A stretch of DNA of 17,218 nt from Euryarchaeota archaeon UBA552 (lineage in GTDB: Archaea > Thermoplasmatota > Poseidoniia > Poseidoniales > Thalassarchaeaceae): assembly GCA_002499585.1 (NCBI GenBank), contig DAMH01000023.1:1627-18844 (forward strand), given 5' to 3'. Below, piece after piece: positions 1 through 7,381 of the stretch; position 1 is the first letter of the stretch; the number at the start of each line of letters is the position of its first letter. The translations under genes and the position numbers were made by a program. The notes under the pieces are model-generated. The model had not been told where the DNA came from. It did not search any database and saw nothing but the letters and a program-made list of their open reading frames with translations.

Positions 1-33
1 CAATACATTCTTTCGATAGACGGTCGGCATTAA
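1..33 (+). CDS. 3' end of an upstream gene (partial), possibly the importer's binding protein
   Basis: Frame 1 is open from the window edge and stops with TAA at 31-33, giving a ten-residue tail (QYILSIDGRH). A Shine-Dalgarno site for the next gene follows at once, which fits the end of an upstream operon gene. In zinc/manganese ABC loci the solute-binding protein often lies next to the ATPase, so this could be its C-terminus. Ten residues are far too few to identify a family. Another frame is also open across the edge, so the call is tentative. Confidence 0.35.
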   Translation, partial: QYILSIDGRH

Positions 34-48
34 CGCGGAGGGTCCTGT

Positions 49-819
49 TTGGTCGCACCGATTCTGGATGTATGCGACCTCTCGGTGGTTCGGTCGGGGA
101 AAACCATAATCAAGGATATTTGCCTTACTGTGGACGAGGGAGAATTCGTTGGAATTGTTGGCCCCAATGGAAGTGGAAAATCCACTTTCCTACTTGCAAT
201 ACTAGGTGTGCTCAGAACTCACAGTGGAACAATATCAATTTACGGCAACCCCCCGAGATCGAGGAATTTACACAGGAGGATCGGGTGGGTTTCACAAGCA
301 GCCTCAAATTTACCGAGGGATGTAAAACTAACAGTAAGGGAATTAGTCAGACTGGGAACCTTACACTCGGGCAATATATTCGATATATCCGACAACGGAA
401 GAAGGGAAAAAACGCTTAGAGCCATCGAAATGGTCGGCCTGGAGGACGTTCAAAATACTAACATCAGTCGACTATCGGGAGGTCAGAAACAAAGGGCTGT
501 AATAGCGCGTGCGCTAGCAACAGAAGCAGACTTCATCCTTCTAGACGAACCTCTCGTGGGGATTGACCGCGACTCCAGAAACTCTTTCCTAAAATTGTTG
601 GACGGACTCTGCCACGATCAAGGTAAAACCATCTTGATGGTTTCCCATGACCTTACTGCGATAAGCCAAACAGCCCACAGAATGATCTTCTTGGAGGAAA
701 CAATCAGATTCGACGGACCTACAAATCGGTTTCCTGACTTGGAAAGGCTGGCCGACCTTCGGGGAATTGAAGGAGTCCACGATTATGATTGGAATGTGAA
801 TAAAAATCAGGGGGCCTAA
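49..819 (+). CDS. znuC: Zinc/manganese-type ABC transporter, ATP-binding protein (ZnuC/MntB-like)
   Basis: This 256-residue cytoplasmic ATPase would power metal-ion import through the permease encoded next. All ABC motifs are intact: Walker A GPNGSGKST at 38-46, Q-loop Gln83, signature LSGGQKQR at 142-149, Walker B ILLDEP at 163-168, and H-loop His200. The length is normal for ZnuC/MntB-type subunits. The start is TTG at 49. No in-frame ATG lies near the N-terminus, and GGAGG at 37-41 sits seven bases upstream. The permease begins two bases after this stop codon, so the two are surely co-transcribed. The family assignment rests on pairing with an ABC-3 family permease. The metal could be Zn, Mn or Fe, and the symbol is only the closest well-known name. 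Confidence 0.88.
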   Translation: MVAPILDVCDLSVVRSGKTIIKDICLTVDEGEFVGIVGPNGSGKSTFLLAILGVLRTHSGTISIYGNPPRSRNLHRRIGWVSQAASNLPRDVKLTVRELVRLGTLHSGNIFDISDNGRREKTLRAIEMVGLEDVQNTNISRLSGGQKQRAVIARALATEADFILLDEPLVGIDRDSRNSFLKLLDGLCHDQGKTILMVSHDLTAISQTAHRMIFLEETIRFDGPTNRFPDLERLADLRGIEGVHDYDWNVNKNQGA

Positions 820-821
820 TC

Positions 822-1739
822 ATGGGTATAGGCGTGTTTCTGCTCGATTTTATCGCCCCCTACCTTGAGGGGATGGCTCCATACGTGCCGGGTGAGTTCT
901 TCCCCTACTTCTTCACGATGAAAATGTTTCAACGTGCACTTTTAACTGCCGTGATGGTCACAGTCGTATCAGGCTTCCTCGGCACATTCCTGCTGATCAG
1001 AAACCTATCACTAATCGGCGATGGATTAGCACATGTCTCGTTTGGAGGAGTTGCCGTAGGAATAGTCTTGGGAGCAACATCACCACTCTCTTATGCATTG
1101 TTGTTCAGTGTTACAGCAGCCATTTTGATCTATGAAATGCAATCACGGGAGATGCTGACTGGTGACGCTTCGATTGCAATATTTCTTACAGGCATGTTAG
1201 CATTCGGACTTGTGGTTCTGAGAATTTCTGGAGGAGGAATAACACTCGATATCGAGGCATATCTTTTCGGAAATCTCCTATTGATTGATAGTTCAGATCT
1301 CGATATGACTGCTTTTCTATGCATTGTGTGCCTGATTACATTGATACTGATACATCCCGGTTTGCTCGCGACGACGGTGGATCCTCTGGCAGCGCAAATC
1401 CAAGGGATCCCAGTTAGGGCTATTGGGCTTTTATTCAGTGTAGTGACAGCAGCCATGGTCGTAACAATGGTGCAAGTTGTTGGAACCCTTTTGGTCACCG
1501 CTTTGTTGGTGACTCCGGCTGCAACTGCGCAACTGGTTGCCCGCAGTTTCCGTTCTTGTCTGGCCCTGACTCAATTCTTTGGCCTTACCTCAGTGATACT
1601 CGGGCTGTACTTCTCCGCAGAGTTAGATACGGGAAGCGGATCGATGATTGCGCTTGTATCTGCTGTCTTGTTCGCTGTTGTCGCATCATTCAAGGTATTT
1701 GAAGGATTAATTACTCCTCTGAGGCAGGAAGGGAACTAA
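822..1739 (+). CDS. znuB: Zinc/manganese-type ABC transporter, permease protein (ABC-3 family, ZnuB-like)
   Basis: A 305-residue integral membrane protein and likely metal-import channel partner of the preceding ATPase. It is hydrophobic throughout, with roughly eight or nine membrane spans starting near residue 38. Two stretches are typical of the ABC-3 permease family (PF00950): the segment around LIGDGLAHVSFGG (residues 64-76, including His71), and the late VGTLLVTALLVTP-type segment. About 35 residues precede the first span, a somewhat longer lead than usual. The ATG start has AGGGGG at 809-814 in good position, two bases after the znuC stop, so translation is probably coupled. Its last 33 bases overlap the 3' end of the convergent AIM24 gene. 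The transported metal cannot be read from sequence. Confidence 0.87.
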   Translation: MGIGVFLLDFIAPYLEGMAPYVPGEFFPYFFTMKMFQRALLTAVMVTVVSGFLGTFLLIRNLSLIGDGLAHVSFGGVAVGIVLGATSPLSYALLFSVTAAILIYEMQSREMLTGDASIAIFLTGMLAFGLVVLRISGGGITLDIEAYLFGNLLLIDSSDLDMTAFLCIVCLITLILIHPGLLATTVDPLAAQIQGIPVRAIGLLFSVVTAAMVVTMVQVVGTLLVTALLVTPAATAQLVARSFRSCLALTQFFGLTSVILGLYFSAELDTGSGSMIALVSAVLFAVVASFKVFEGLITPLRQEGN

Positions 1740-2411
1740 GGTCGATGCTAGGGCTTCCATGTTTCTGGTTTGTATCCATACTTTGCCAGATCCCTGCATT
1801 TCCAATACTAGAGCCTCTCCACCGAACAGGGATGTCTTCAGCCCCCCTGATGGTACCACTCCGTACTGTATGCCATCTGTGAATGCAACCAAATGGCCGT
1901 TATCCACTCGTATGGGTGTTGACGGTGTGACATCAATCTCCTTGATAGCCCCGTATGCAGAGTAGAGGATTTGCCCCGTTCCTCCCTCCGAGAAGGCTCT
2001 AAGGAAGAACATGCTTTCTCTGGTAAATAGGGACTTAGCTCCCTGGAATTTTGTGTCATAATTCACATTGTGCGTGCAAGCCAGAAAAGCTCCGCCCTGC
2101 ATGAATATGTTACTTCCAGGCGCTATGTCGAATGATTTGATGTCACCCGGCGCGGAGGGTGCAAGGGAGACCCATCCTCCTCCTTGACCGGCAGTGAACG
2201 TGTTAAGGAAGAATGACTCACCTCCCAACGCTGCCTTGGCCATGCTCTTCAGAAAGCCTCCCAATCCGCCTCCACCACTCATACCAGTCTTCAAATCTAG
2301 GCCCAGTGATTGTGAAACCATTGCTCCCGGCTCCACCTTGATGGACTCTCCTGGGGCGAGTCTTGCAGTTGCCATTGTGAATGCTGGGGAGAAGTCCAAC
2401 TCTATTTCCAT
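1707..2411 (-). CDS. AIM24 family protein (TIGR00266 / DUF124)
   Basis: A 234-residue protein of the AIM24/TIGR00266 family, whose biochemical role is not known. Recognition rests on an N-terminal beta-rich half with a glycine-rich stretch (GMSGGGGLGGF), a FTAGQGGG-like segment, an internal APGSNIFMQGGAFLA segment, and a C-terminal VWIQTRNMEALA tail typical of the family. There are no membrane spans or signal peptide. A TTG two codons upstream (2415-2417) is possible. I prefer ATG at 2409-2411 because ATAAATAT at 2432-2439 is centred about 25 bp upstream, as for an archaeal leaderless transcript, and no Shine-Dalgarno site is visible. It lies 39 bases after the FAH-family gene on the same strand and overlaps znuB tail-to-tail by 33 bp. 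Confidence 0.82.
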   Translation of the reverse strand: MEIELDFSPAFTMATARLAPGESIKVEPGAMVSQSLGLDLKTGMSGGGGLGGFLKSMAKAALGGESFFLNTFTAGQGGGWVSLAPSAPGDIKSFDIAPGSNIFMQGGAFLACTHNVNYDTKFQGAKSLFTRESMFFLRAFSEGGTGQILYSAYGAIKEIDVTPSTPIRVDNGHLVAFTDGIQYGVVPSGGLKTSLFGGEALVLEMQGSGKVWIQTRNMEALASTLVPFLPQRSN

Positions 2412-2431
2412 GTTCAATTATGGCGACCCAG

Positions 2432-2439
2432 ATATTTAT
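2432..2439 (-). promoter_or_regulatory. TATA-like box for the AIM24 gene
   Basis: On the minus strand the sequence ATAAATAT lies here, centred about 25 bp before the preferred ATG at 2411. That is the spacing expected when an archaeal transcript starts at or next to the start codon. It lies in the short gap after the FAH-family gene (stop at 2451-2453), so AIM24 may have its own promoter. No transcript data support it. Confidence 0.45.
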
Positions 2440-2450
2440 CTCTATGGTAT

Positions 2451-3101
2451 CTAAATGACACAAACGGCATTGATTTTACTCACCTCTTCTCCTTCAAGAT
2501 TGATCATCCGACATTCTACAACGTCGCCTTCAAACATCCGTCCAACCCCGTGAGGCGTTCCAGTCCAAACATAATCACCCGGACTTAGTCCGTACCAGTT
2601 TACCAATGTTTCAATCAGGAGGTTTACGGAATGAATCATCTCAGATGTGGATGAATCCTGTTTGACCTCGCCATTCACTGACAAAATGAGCCTCATCGCC
2701 CTTGGATCCCATTCTGTCCACGTGCCTAGCACAGCGGATCCAACAAACGCCTTACCTTCCAGCCATGGCCATGACTCTACCTTTGCCTTGCCCTGGCGAG
2801 TTCTATTTGTCGTATCGCAGCCGATGCACATTGCCTCGGGCTTCAGATCTTCACCCAGCCTTATCACCATCTCAACCTCGTGGTCAACGTGATCGTTGGG
2901 ATCGGCGAGTCTGATGATGTTTGACCCATCTGGTTCTGCCTCTACGTTGCAACTATGAGGCATCAAGAAGAACCGAGGATAATCTGTGATATTGCCACCA
3001 ATTTCTTCAGCATGCAAGGCATAATTTCTGAATACCGCCCAACTGAGTACCATTGTATTTCCTGCTGGGCGAAGGGATTTGATCTCTTTGATCGAGAGCA
3101 T
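2451..3101 (-). CDS. Fumarylacetoacetate hydrolase family protein (FAHD1/acylpyruvase-like)
   Basis: A 216-residue soluble enzyme of the FAH superfamily, closest in pattern to FAHD1-type acylpyruvate hydrolase/oxaloacetate decarboxylase. Visible landmarks are the metal-binding HEVE motif (His74, Glu75, Glu77), a probable third ligand Asp96 followed by NRTRQ, a PWLEGKAF segment at 112-119 matching the family's PW-x-x-x-K-x-F, an LSVNGEVKQ-TSEMI stretch, and the C-terminal GDYVW-TGTPHGVG loop. FAH enzymes use Mg2+ or Mn2+ to cleave or decarboxylate beta-keto acids. The spacing between the two Glu ligands and Asp96 is shorter than I recall for FAHD1, so a loop seems shortened and the substrate is uncertain. 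ATG start at 3099-3101. The divergent dnaJ-like gene starts 28 bp away. Confidence 0.83.
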   Translation of the reverse strand: MLSIKEIKSLRPAGNTMVLSWAVFRNYALHAEEIGGNITDYPRFFLMPHSCNVEAEPDGSNIIRLADPNDHVDHEVEMVIRLGEDLKPEAMCIGCDTTNRTRQGKAKVESWPWLEGKAFVGSAVLGTWTEWDPRAMRLILSVNGEVKQDSSTSEMIHSVNLLIETLVNWYGLSPGDYVWTGTPHGVGRMFEGDVVECRMINLEGEEVSKINAVCVI

Positions 3102-3129
3102 TCAAGTTAACTATCCCAGTCTTGGCACC

Positions 3130-4062
3130 ATGTCTGAGGACCCCTACAGCGTACTCGGGGTGGGACGGGACGCGACCGATGCGGAGATAAAACGCCAATA
3201 TAGGAAACTTGCAAGGCAGCACCACCCAGATAGAAATCCCGACGATGCAGCAGCAGAAGAGATGTTCAAATCTATTCAAGCAGCTTACGACAAAGTTGGT
3301 ACAAAAGATGCCAGAAGTCGATATGATGAATCGAAAAGGATGGAAGATTTCTTCCAAAACAATCCCAGAAATAGAAACTCTAATTTTTCTGGATTCGAAG
3401 TCCCGGATATATTTTCTCAGATGTTCGGGGGATCGAGGCAACAGAGAAACAAGAACCCCTCCAGAGAAAAAAAGGGCCCAGACAGGGGGTCAGACATTAG
3501 ATCTGGCATCGATCTGGAATATTCCGAGGCGGAGACAGGCGGGAGAATCGAATTTGATCATCAAAGGCTGAGATTATGCCCCAGCTGCAAGGGATCCTCA
3601 TTCGCTACGACTCGGACATGCGGAGCGTGCAATGGCAGGGGAGTAAGGTCCAGAAGATCAACAATTATTGTCAAAATCCCTCCAGAATCGAAACACGGGC
3701 AGAAAATCCGAATGAAAGGCTTGGGCCATGACCACCCTGTGGGCGTCGCAGGCGACCTAATCCTTACGATTAGGATAGATGCAAAGGAAGGCAGAAGGTG
3801 GGAGTCAGGTAGATTGATTCAGTCAGTTTGTGTTCCATACAGTATGCTAATTCTGGGTGGGAAATGTAGTGTAAAAACTCCTTCTGGAAGTTCAATACGG
3901 ATAGAAGTTGAGCCGGGAACACAAATAGGAGATCGAAGGAGAATACCCAATATGAGTTACGGAGGTGACGATTTGGATATAGAATTCACACTAAAAGAGT
4001 CGGAAGAAATCACAGAAACCCAGAGGGAAATTCTCAAACGTCTACGGATGGAAGGCCTTTGA
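3130..4062 (+). CDS. dnaJ: DnaJ-like (Hsp40) co-chaperone with a reduced zinc finger
   Basis: A 310-residue co-chaperone that would stimulate an Hsp70 (DnaK) ATPase and deliver unfolded clients. Order: J domain (about 5-66) with the essential HPD motif at 32-34; a short Phe/Asn/Gly linker (74-101); a basic stretch (about 103-120); a zinc-finger region; then the C-terminal substrate-binding domain, including PPESKHGQKIRMKGLG and a YGGDDLDIEF end. Canonical DnaJ has four CXXCXGXG repeats binding two zinc ions. Here only CPSC (150-153) and CGAC (164-167, with GRG following) are present, enough for one zinc. The length is also below the usual 370-380 residues. I chose ATG at 3130; a TTG at 3079 would extend into the divergent FAH gene and add residues before a J domain that is already complete. 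No dnaK or grpE is in the window. Confidence 0.87.
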   Translation: MSEDPYSVLGVGRDATDAEIKRQYRKLARQHHPDRNPDDAAAEEMFKSIQAAYDKVGTKDARSRYDESKRMEDFFQNNPRNRNSNFSGFEVPDIFSQMFGGSRQQRNKNPSREKKGPDRGSDIRSGIDLEYSEAETGGRIEFDHQRLRLCPSCKGSSFATTRTCGACNGRGVRSRRSTIIVKIPPESKHGQKIRMKGLGHDHPVGVAGDLILTIRIDAKEGRRWESGRLIQSVCVPYSMLILGGKCSVKTPSGSSIRIEVEPGTQIGDRRRIPNMSYGGDDLDIEFTLKESEEITETQREILKRLRMEGL

Positions 4063-4106
4063 TAGGGTTACAACGCCTCATAAGAGTTGGATGACTGAGT
4101 AACCAC

Positions 4107-7100
4107 GTGCGAGACTTCTCCAAGATTGCGGACCACATGATTCTGCACAACAAGCGAGTCCATGCCGCGGTGATTGTAATCACGGCACTTATGGTCCCTG
4201 GCTTCATTTCATCGCTTACACCAATTGATATTGAAGCTTACAATATGGATTCTCCCGAGCTTGAGGCAAACGATGTCATGAGAGAGGAGTTCTCGGGAGC
4301 AGGGAATATTTGGGGCTTCGGAGTTTTCGTCAGGGACCCATACCACTCTGGACATGAACCGTCTTCGATTTCAATGATGCAGCCCTTCCCGGACAGCGGG
4401 GAAGGAATACGCAGTCCTAGCGGTGGCGTTCTGAATCTAACCGTACTCAGAGAGGTAGATCTCAAAGCCGAAATCTTGCGGCAACACGACGTTTCCAGAT
4501 ACTATCTTAACTTCTCATCTGATATTTCTGGGATTCCCCTCAGGGGCGTCCTAGATCTACCCAACGAATTTCGAGTGTTCATGGACAACCGATCGCTAGT
4601 CACGAGAGATAGGATAAATCCATTCTCGCTCCAGTGGGAATTGGCTCCCACAAATTGGTCAGATTGCGGGGTGTTGGAGTGCCTTCCATTTGACGACCCT
4701 AACCTAACACAGGCGCACATCGACCTCGCCGCCCATAGGATGGCCAACCACACGAGGGGCTCTTTCCTGCGCTACCTTTCTGTAGATCGAGTATTTTTAC
4801 CCGATCAAAACAGTCCTGTTATTGGACCCTATAACGGAATTTTACAAGAAGACGGGACTATAATTTCAGATGATTGGGGACCGGGTAGATGGTCTGCAAG
4901 CTCCGTTTGGATGATCCTTAACCTTGATCGGGATGCGATGATAAACAATGGTTGGACATTCGCATGGATCGATGCAAGACCTGAGTTTGGTTTTGAGAGA
5001 GAAGGATTGTCGTTTAGTACAGATCCAATTGAGTATACAATGGATCAATGTGAAGAAGAAAAATCACAGGGACTGAAACCCTGCTCTGTTGAGTGGCTGT
5101 ACCTTGCAATTGAAGAACAACTCAGAGCCACTGACGAAGAAGTAGTCACAGTACTCCTAGGCGAAGGTCCTAACGTCGAGATCAATCGGGAACTCCTCTC
5201 AAGCTCCTTTTTGGTCGGGATCATGGGTCTAGTCGTTGTATTCTTGTTGTGGATGAGTCTAAGACGGGTTTCTGATGTTATAATAGTCGGGTTCGGCCTG
5301 TCGCTTGCTCTGATTTGGATGCAGGGGTCAATTGGGTGGATCTGGATTTTTGGGGAAAGAACCGGCTATCAGATAATCGCTCGGTCCCAGTTTTCCAATC
5401 TACTCCCTATCCTAGTTCTCGCTTTGGGTATCGACGATTCATTACACGCCCTGCATCGCTATAAGGAAGAGAGGCGAAATGGAGCATCACTGGAAGAATC
5501 CGGACACACGTCGATATCAAAGGTCGGTCGTGCAATCATGTTAACAAGCCTCACAACCATTGTGGCATTTTTGGCCAATCTTTCATCCGATATAGCCGCC
5601 TTGCGTTCGTTTGGTGTGGAAGCAGGTTTGGGGGTATTCTCTGCATTTCTACTTACAGGCCTTTGGGTACCCCTGATCAGGTTGGACTATGACAAGTATC
5701 TCCTCGCTAATGGTAGATTAGAAGAGGAACGTTCTGACGTTTTACACCTCGTCCCGAGCAGCTGGCTCGCGAATACCACTGCCAGTGCTTACTCCAAAGC
5801 CCCCGTTGTCGCTGGATTCACAGTCATCCTGACGATAATGGCCCTCAGTCCTATGGCAAACCTAGAAGGCGATTTCCAAATTGATGATTTTTTGGACCCC
5901 GAATCAGATTTTGCATTGGGCGTCAACTTGGCAAGCCAGAGATTTGCTGATGGAGAGCCAGGTTACATTCTAGTCGAAGGGGACATAGCTAATCCAATGA
6001 TAATAGAGGCCATTGAGGAGCTACGACGTAACATAAATTCTCACGGCGAAGGAGATCCGGATCAGATATCTCGGACTCCAACGGGACAAGCCGAACTGTT
6101 GGCACTTGACCACATTGTACTGGGCACTAAAGCTGCAATGGCATGGAATATCACTCCATATGTAGAGAAAGGATGGAATCCCGATATGGAAGATGGGGGC
6201 GTTGGATGTAATACTTCATTCGTCTACAACCCATTTGAGGGGAGATCTGTAAGACTTCCCAACCTTGATGACCGTGAATGTCTGATATTCATCTATGGTT
6301 ATGTGTTAAACTACGGAGTGCCAGCAAGCGGAGGCTACCCAGAGATACCAGCACCACTTGTGACCGAGTTCATCCAGACGGAAGACGAACTTGACCCCGA
6401 CGCGCATTGGCTCACTGTAGACGGGAAAACTCCTGATTACGTTCGAATGTCGATGAGATTTGGCCTTTCGGACCCTGAACAGTTCCCCCTCATAGAACCA
6501 GCTCTTGAACAGCTCATTCAGGATATGGAGCCCCTCAGGAATCTGTCATCAACGCCACTTCATGTGAGGGCTCCCATATCAGACGCGCTCGAGGACCAAA
6601 TGCATCCCGTTTCATGGGCCATTCCAACTGGGGATCCAGTGGTACGCTTCATTGCTGCAGATGGAATGCAGGACCAAATGCAAGGGACATTAGCTCTGGG
6701 TCTTGTGGCATGCATGGCTACATTGTGGTGGGGGTACAGGCCTGATGGCAAGGTCATCACAAGAATTCAACACAAACCAAAAACTGGACAAATAGCCTCA
6801 TCTGCCGTAATCGGTGCGGTTTTCACTCTCATATCTGCCCAGATAGTCGGTTGGGATGCCGCACCAGTCGTGTTTCTGGCCTCAATACTGGCTTGCGCCG
6901 CGTGGGGTCGGAAGGCATTCATATTCGCTTGCATTACAACTATACCCATAGCAGTCGTGATAATTTGGCTCTACGCACTCATCGAAATAGCAGGTTACGG
7001 CTTGAACATGATAACAGTCTCGATCGCAGCCATATCCCTCGGAGTGGGGATAGACTACGTCATACACGTGATTGAGCGATATCGTGAAGAGATGGAAAAG

Positions 7101-7352
7101 TCGGCAGATCCACTTGTCTCGATTAGATCGGTTGGAGGGGCGTCAGGACTTGCTTTAGTCGGGTCAGCCCTGTCTGACATCGCAGGTTTCCTCGTGATAA
7201 TGCAATCCTCTATGGGATTCTTCTCGACTTTTGGCTTGTTCTGTGCGGTCATGATTGGACTCGCACTGGTAGCAAGCATGGTTCTCGCACCCACGGCGCT
7301 CAGAGTGCTGCCACTAATGTTCTCCGAGGAATCACCTGCTACCAACAGTTGA
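4107..7352 (+). CDS. RND/MMPL superfamily membrane transport protein
   Basis: A 1081-residue protein with the two-fold repeat of RND/MMPL exporters (PF03176). Each half is one membrane span, a large extracytoplasmic domain, then a five-span bundle. First half: span about 19-37, ectodomain about 38-365, bundle about 366-525 with the TM4 motif LGIDDSLHALHRYKEE near 440-455. Second half: span about 565-582, ectodomain to about 855, bundle to the C-terminus with GIDYVIHVIERYREE from 981. The Asp residues in these motifs are typical proton-relay positions. The ectodomains carry six Cys, spaced as if paired (187/192, 315/326, 701/725), which fits disulfides outside the cell. Likely a proton-driven exporter of lipid or another hydrophobic compound; the substrate is unknown. 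Start GTG at 4107 is uncertain; Met11 (4137) is an alternative. It lies 44 bp after dnaJ. Confidence 0.85.
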   Translation: MRDFSKIADHMILHNKRVHAAVIVITALMVPGFISSLTPIDIEAYNMDSPELEANDVMREEFSGAGNIWGFGVFVRDPYHSGHEPSSISMMQPFPDSGEGIRSPSGGVLNLTVLREVDLKAEILRQHDVSRYYLNFSSDISGIPLRGVLDLPNEFRVFMDNRSLVTRDRINPFSLQWELAPTNWSDCGVLECLPFDDPNLTQAHIDLAAHRMANHTRGSFLRYLSVDRVFLPDQNSPVIGPYNGILQEDGTIISDDWGPGRWSASSVWMILNLDRDAMINNGWTFAWIDARPEFGFEREGLSFSTDPIEYTMDQCEEEKSQGLKPCSVEWLYLAIEEQLRATDEEVVTVLLGEGPNVEINRELLSSSFLVGIMGLVVVFLLWMSLRRVSDVIIVGFGLSLALIWMQGSIGWIWIFGERTGYQIIARSQFSNLLPILVLALGIDDSLHALHRYKEERRNGASLEESGHTSISKVGRAIMLTSLTTIVAFLANLSSDIAALRSFGVEAGLGVFSAFLLTGLWVPLIRLDYDKYLLANGRLEEERSDVLHLVPSSWLANTTASAYSKAPVVAGFTVILTIMALSPMANLEGDFQIDDFLDPESDFALGVNLASQRFADGEPGYILVEGDIANPMIIEAIEELRRNINSHGEGDPDQISRTPTGQAELLALDHIVLGTKAAMAWNITPYVEKGWNPDMEDGGVGCNTSFVYNPFEGRSVRLPNLDDRECLIFIYGYVLNYGVPASGGYPEIPAPLVTEFIQTEDELDPDAHWLTVDGKTPDYVRMSMRFGLSDPEQFPLIEPALEQLIQDMEPLRNLSSTPLHVRAPISDALEDQMHPVSWAIPTGDPVVRFIAADGMQDQMQGTLALGLVACMATLWWGYRPDGKVITRIQHKPKTGQIASSAVIGAVFTLISAQIVGWDAAPVVFLASILACAAWGRKAFIFACITTIPIAVVIIWLYALIEIAGYGLNMITVSIAAISLGVGIDYVIHVIERYREEMEKSADPLVSIRSVGGASGLALVGSALSDIAGFLVIMQSSMGFFSTFGLFCAVMIGLALVASMVLAPTALRVLPLMFSEESPATNS

Positions 7353-7381
7353 CACCTTTTCGAGAATGTCCAAATTATTCT

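Noticed and set aside
3079..3129. TTG-initiated 17-residue N-terminal extension of the DnaJ-like protein
   Set aside because: It would overlap the divergent FAH gene, has no ribosome-binding site, and the J domain is complete from ATG 3130.
7055..7345. 96-codon open frame on the minus strand inside the MMPL gene
   Set aside because: Antisense to a conserved transmembrane region; composition is what a shadow frame would give.
7353..7381. Transcription terminator between the convergent MMPL and epimerase genes
   Set aside because: Only a CCTTTT stretch is present in 29 bp; no long T-run on either strand or stable hairpin was seen.
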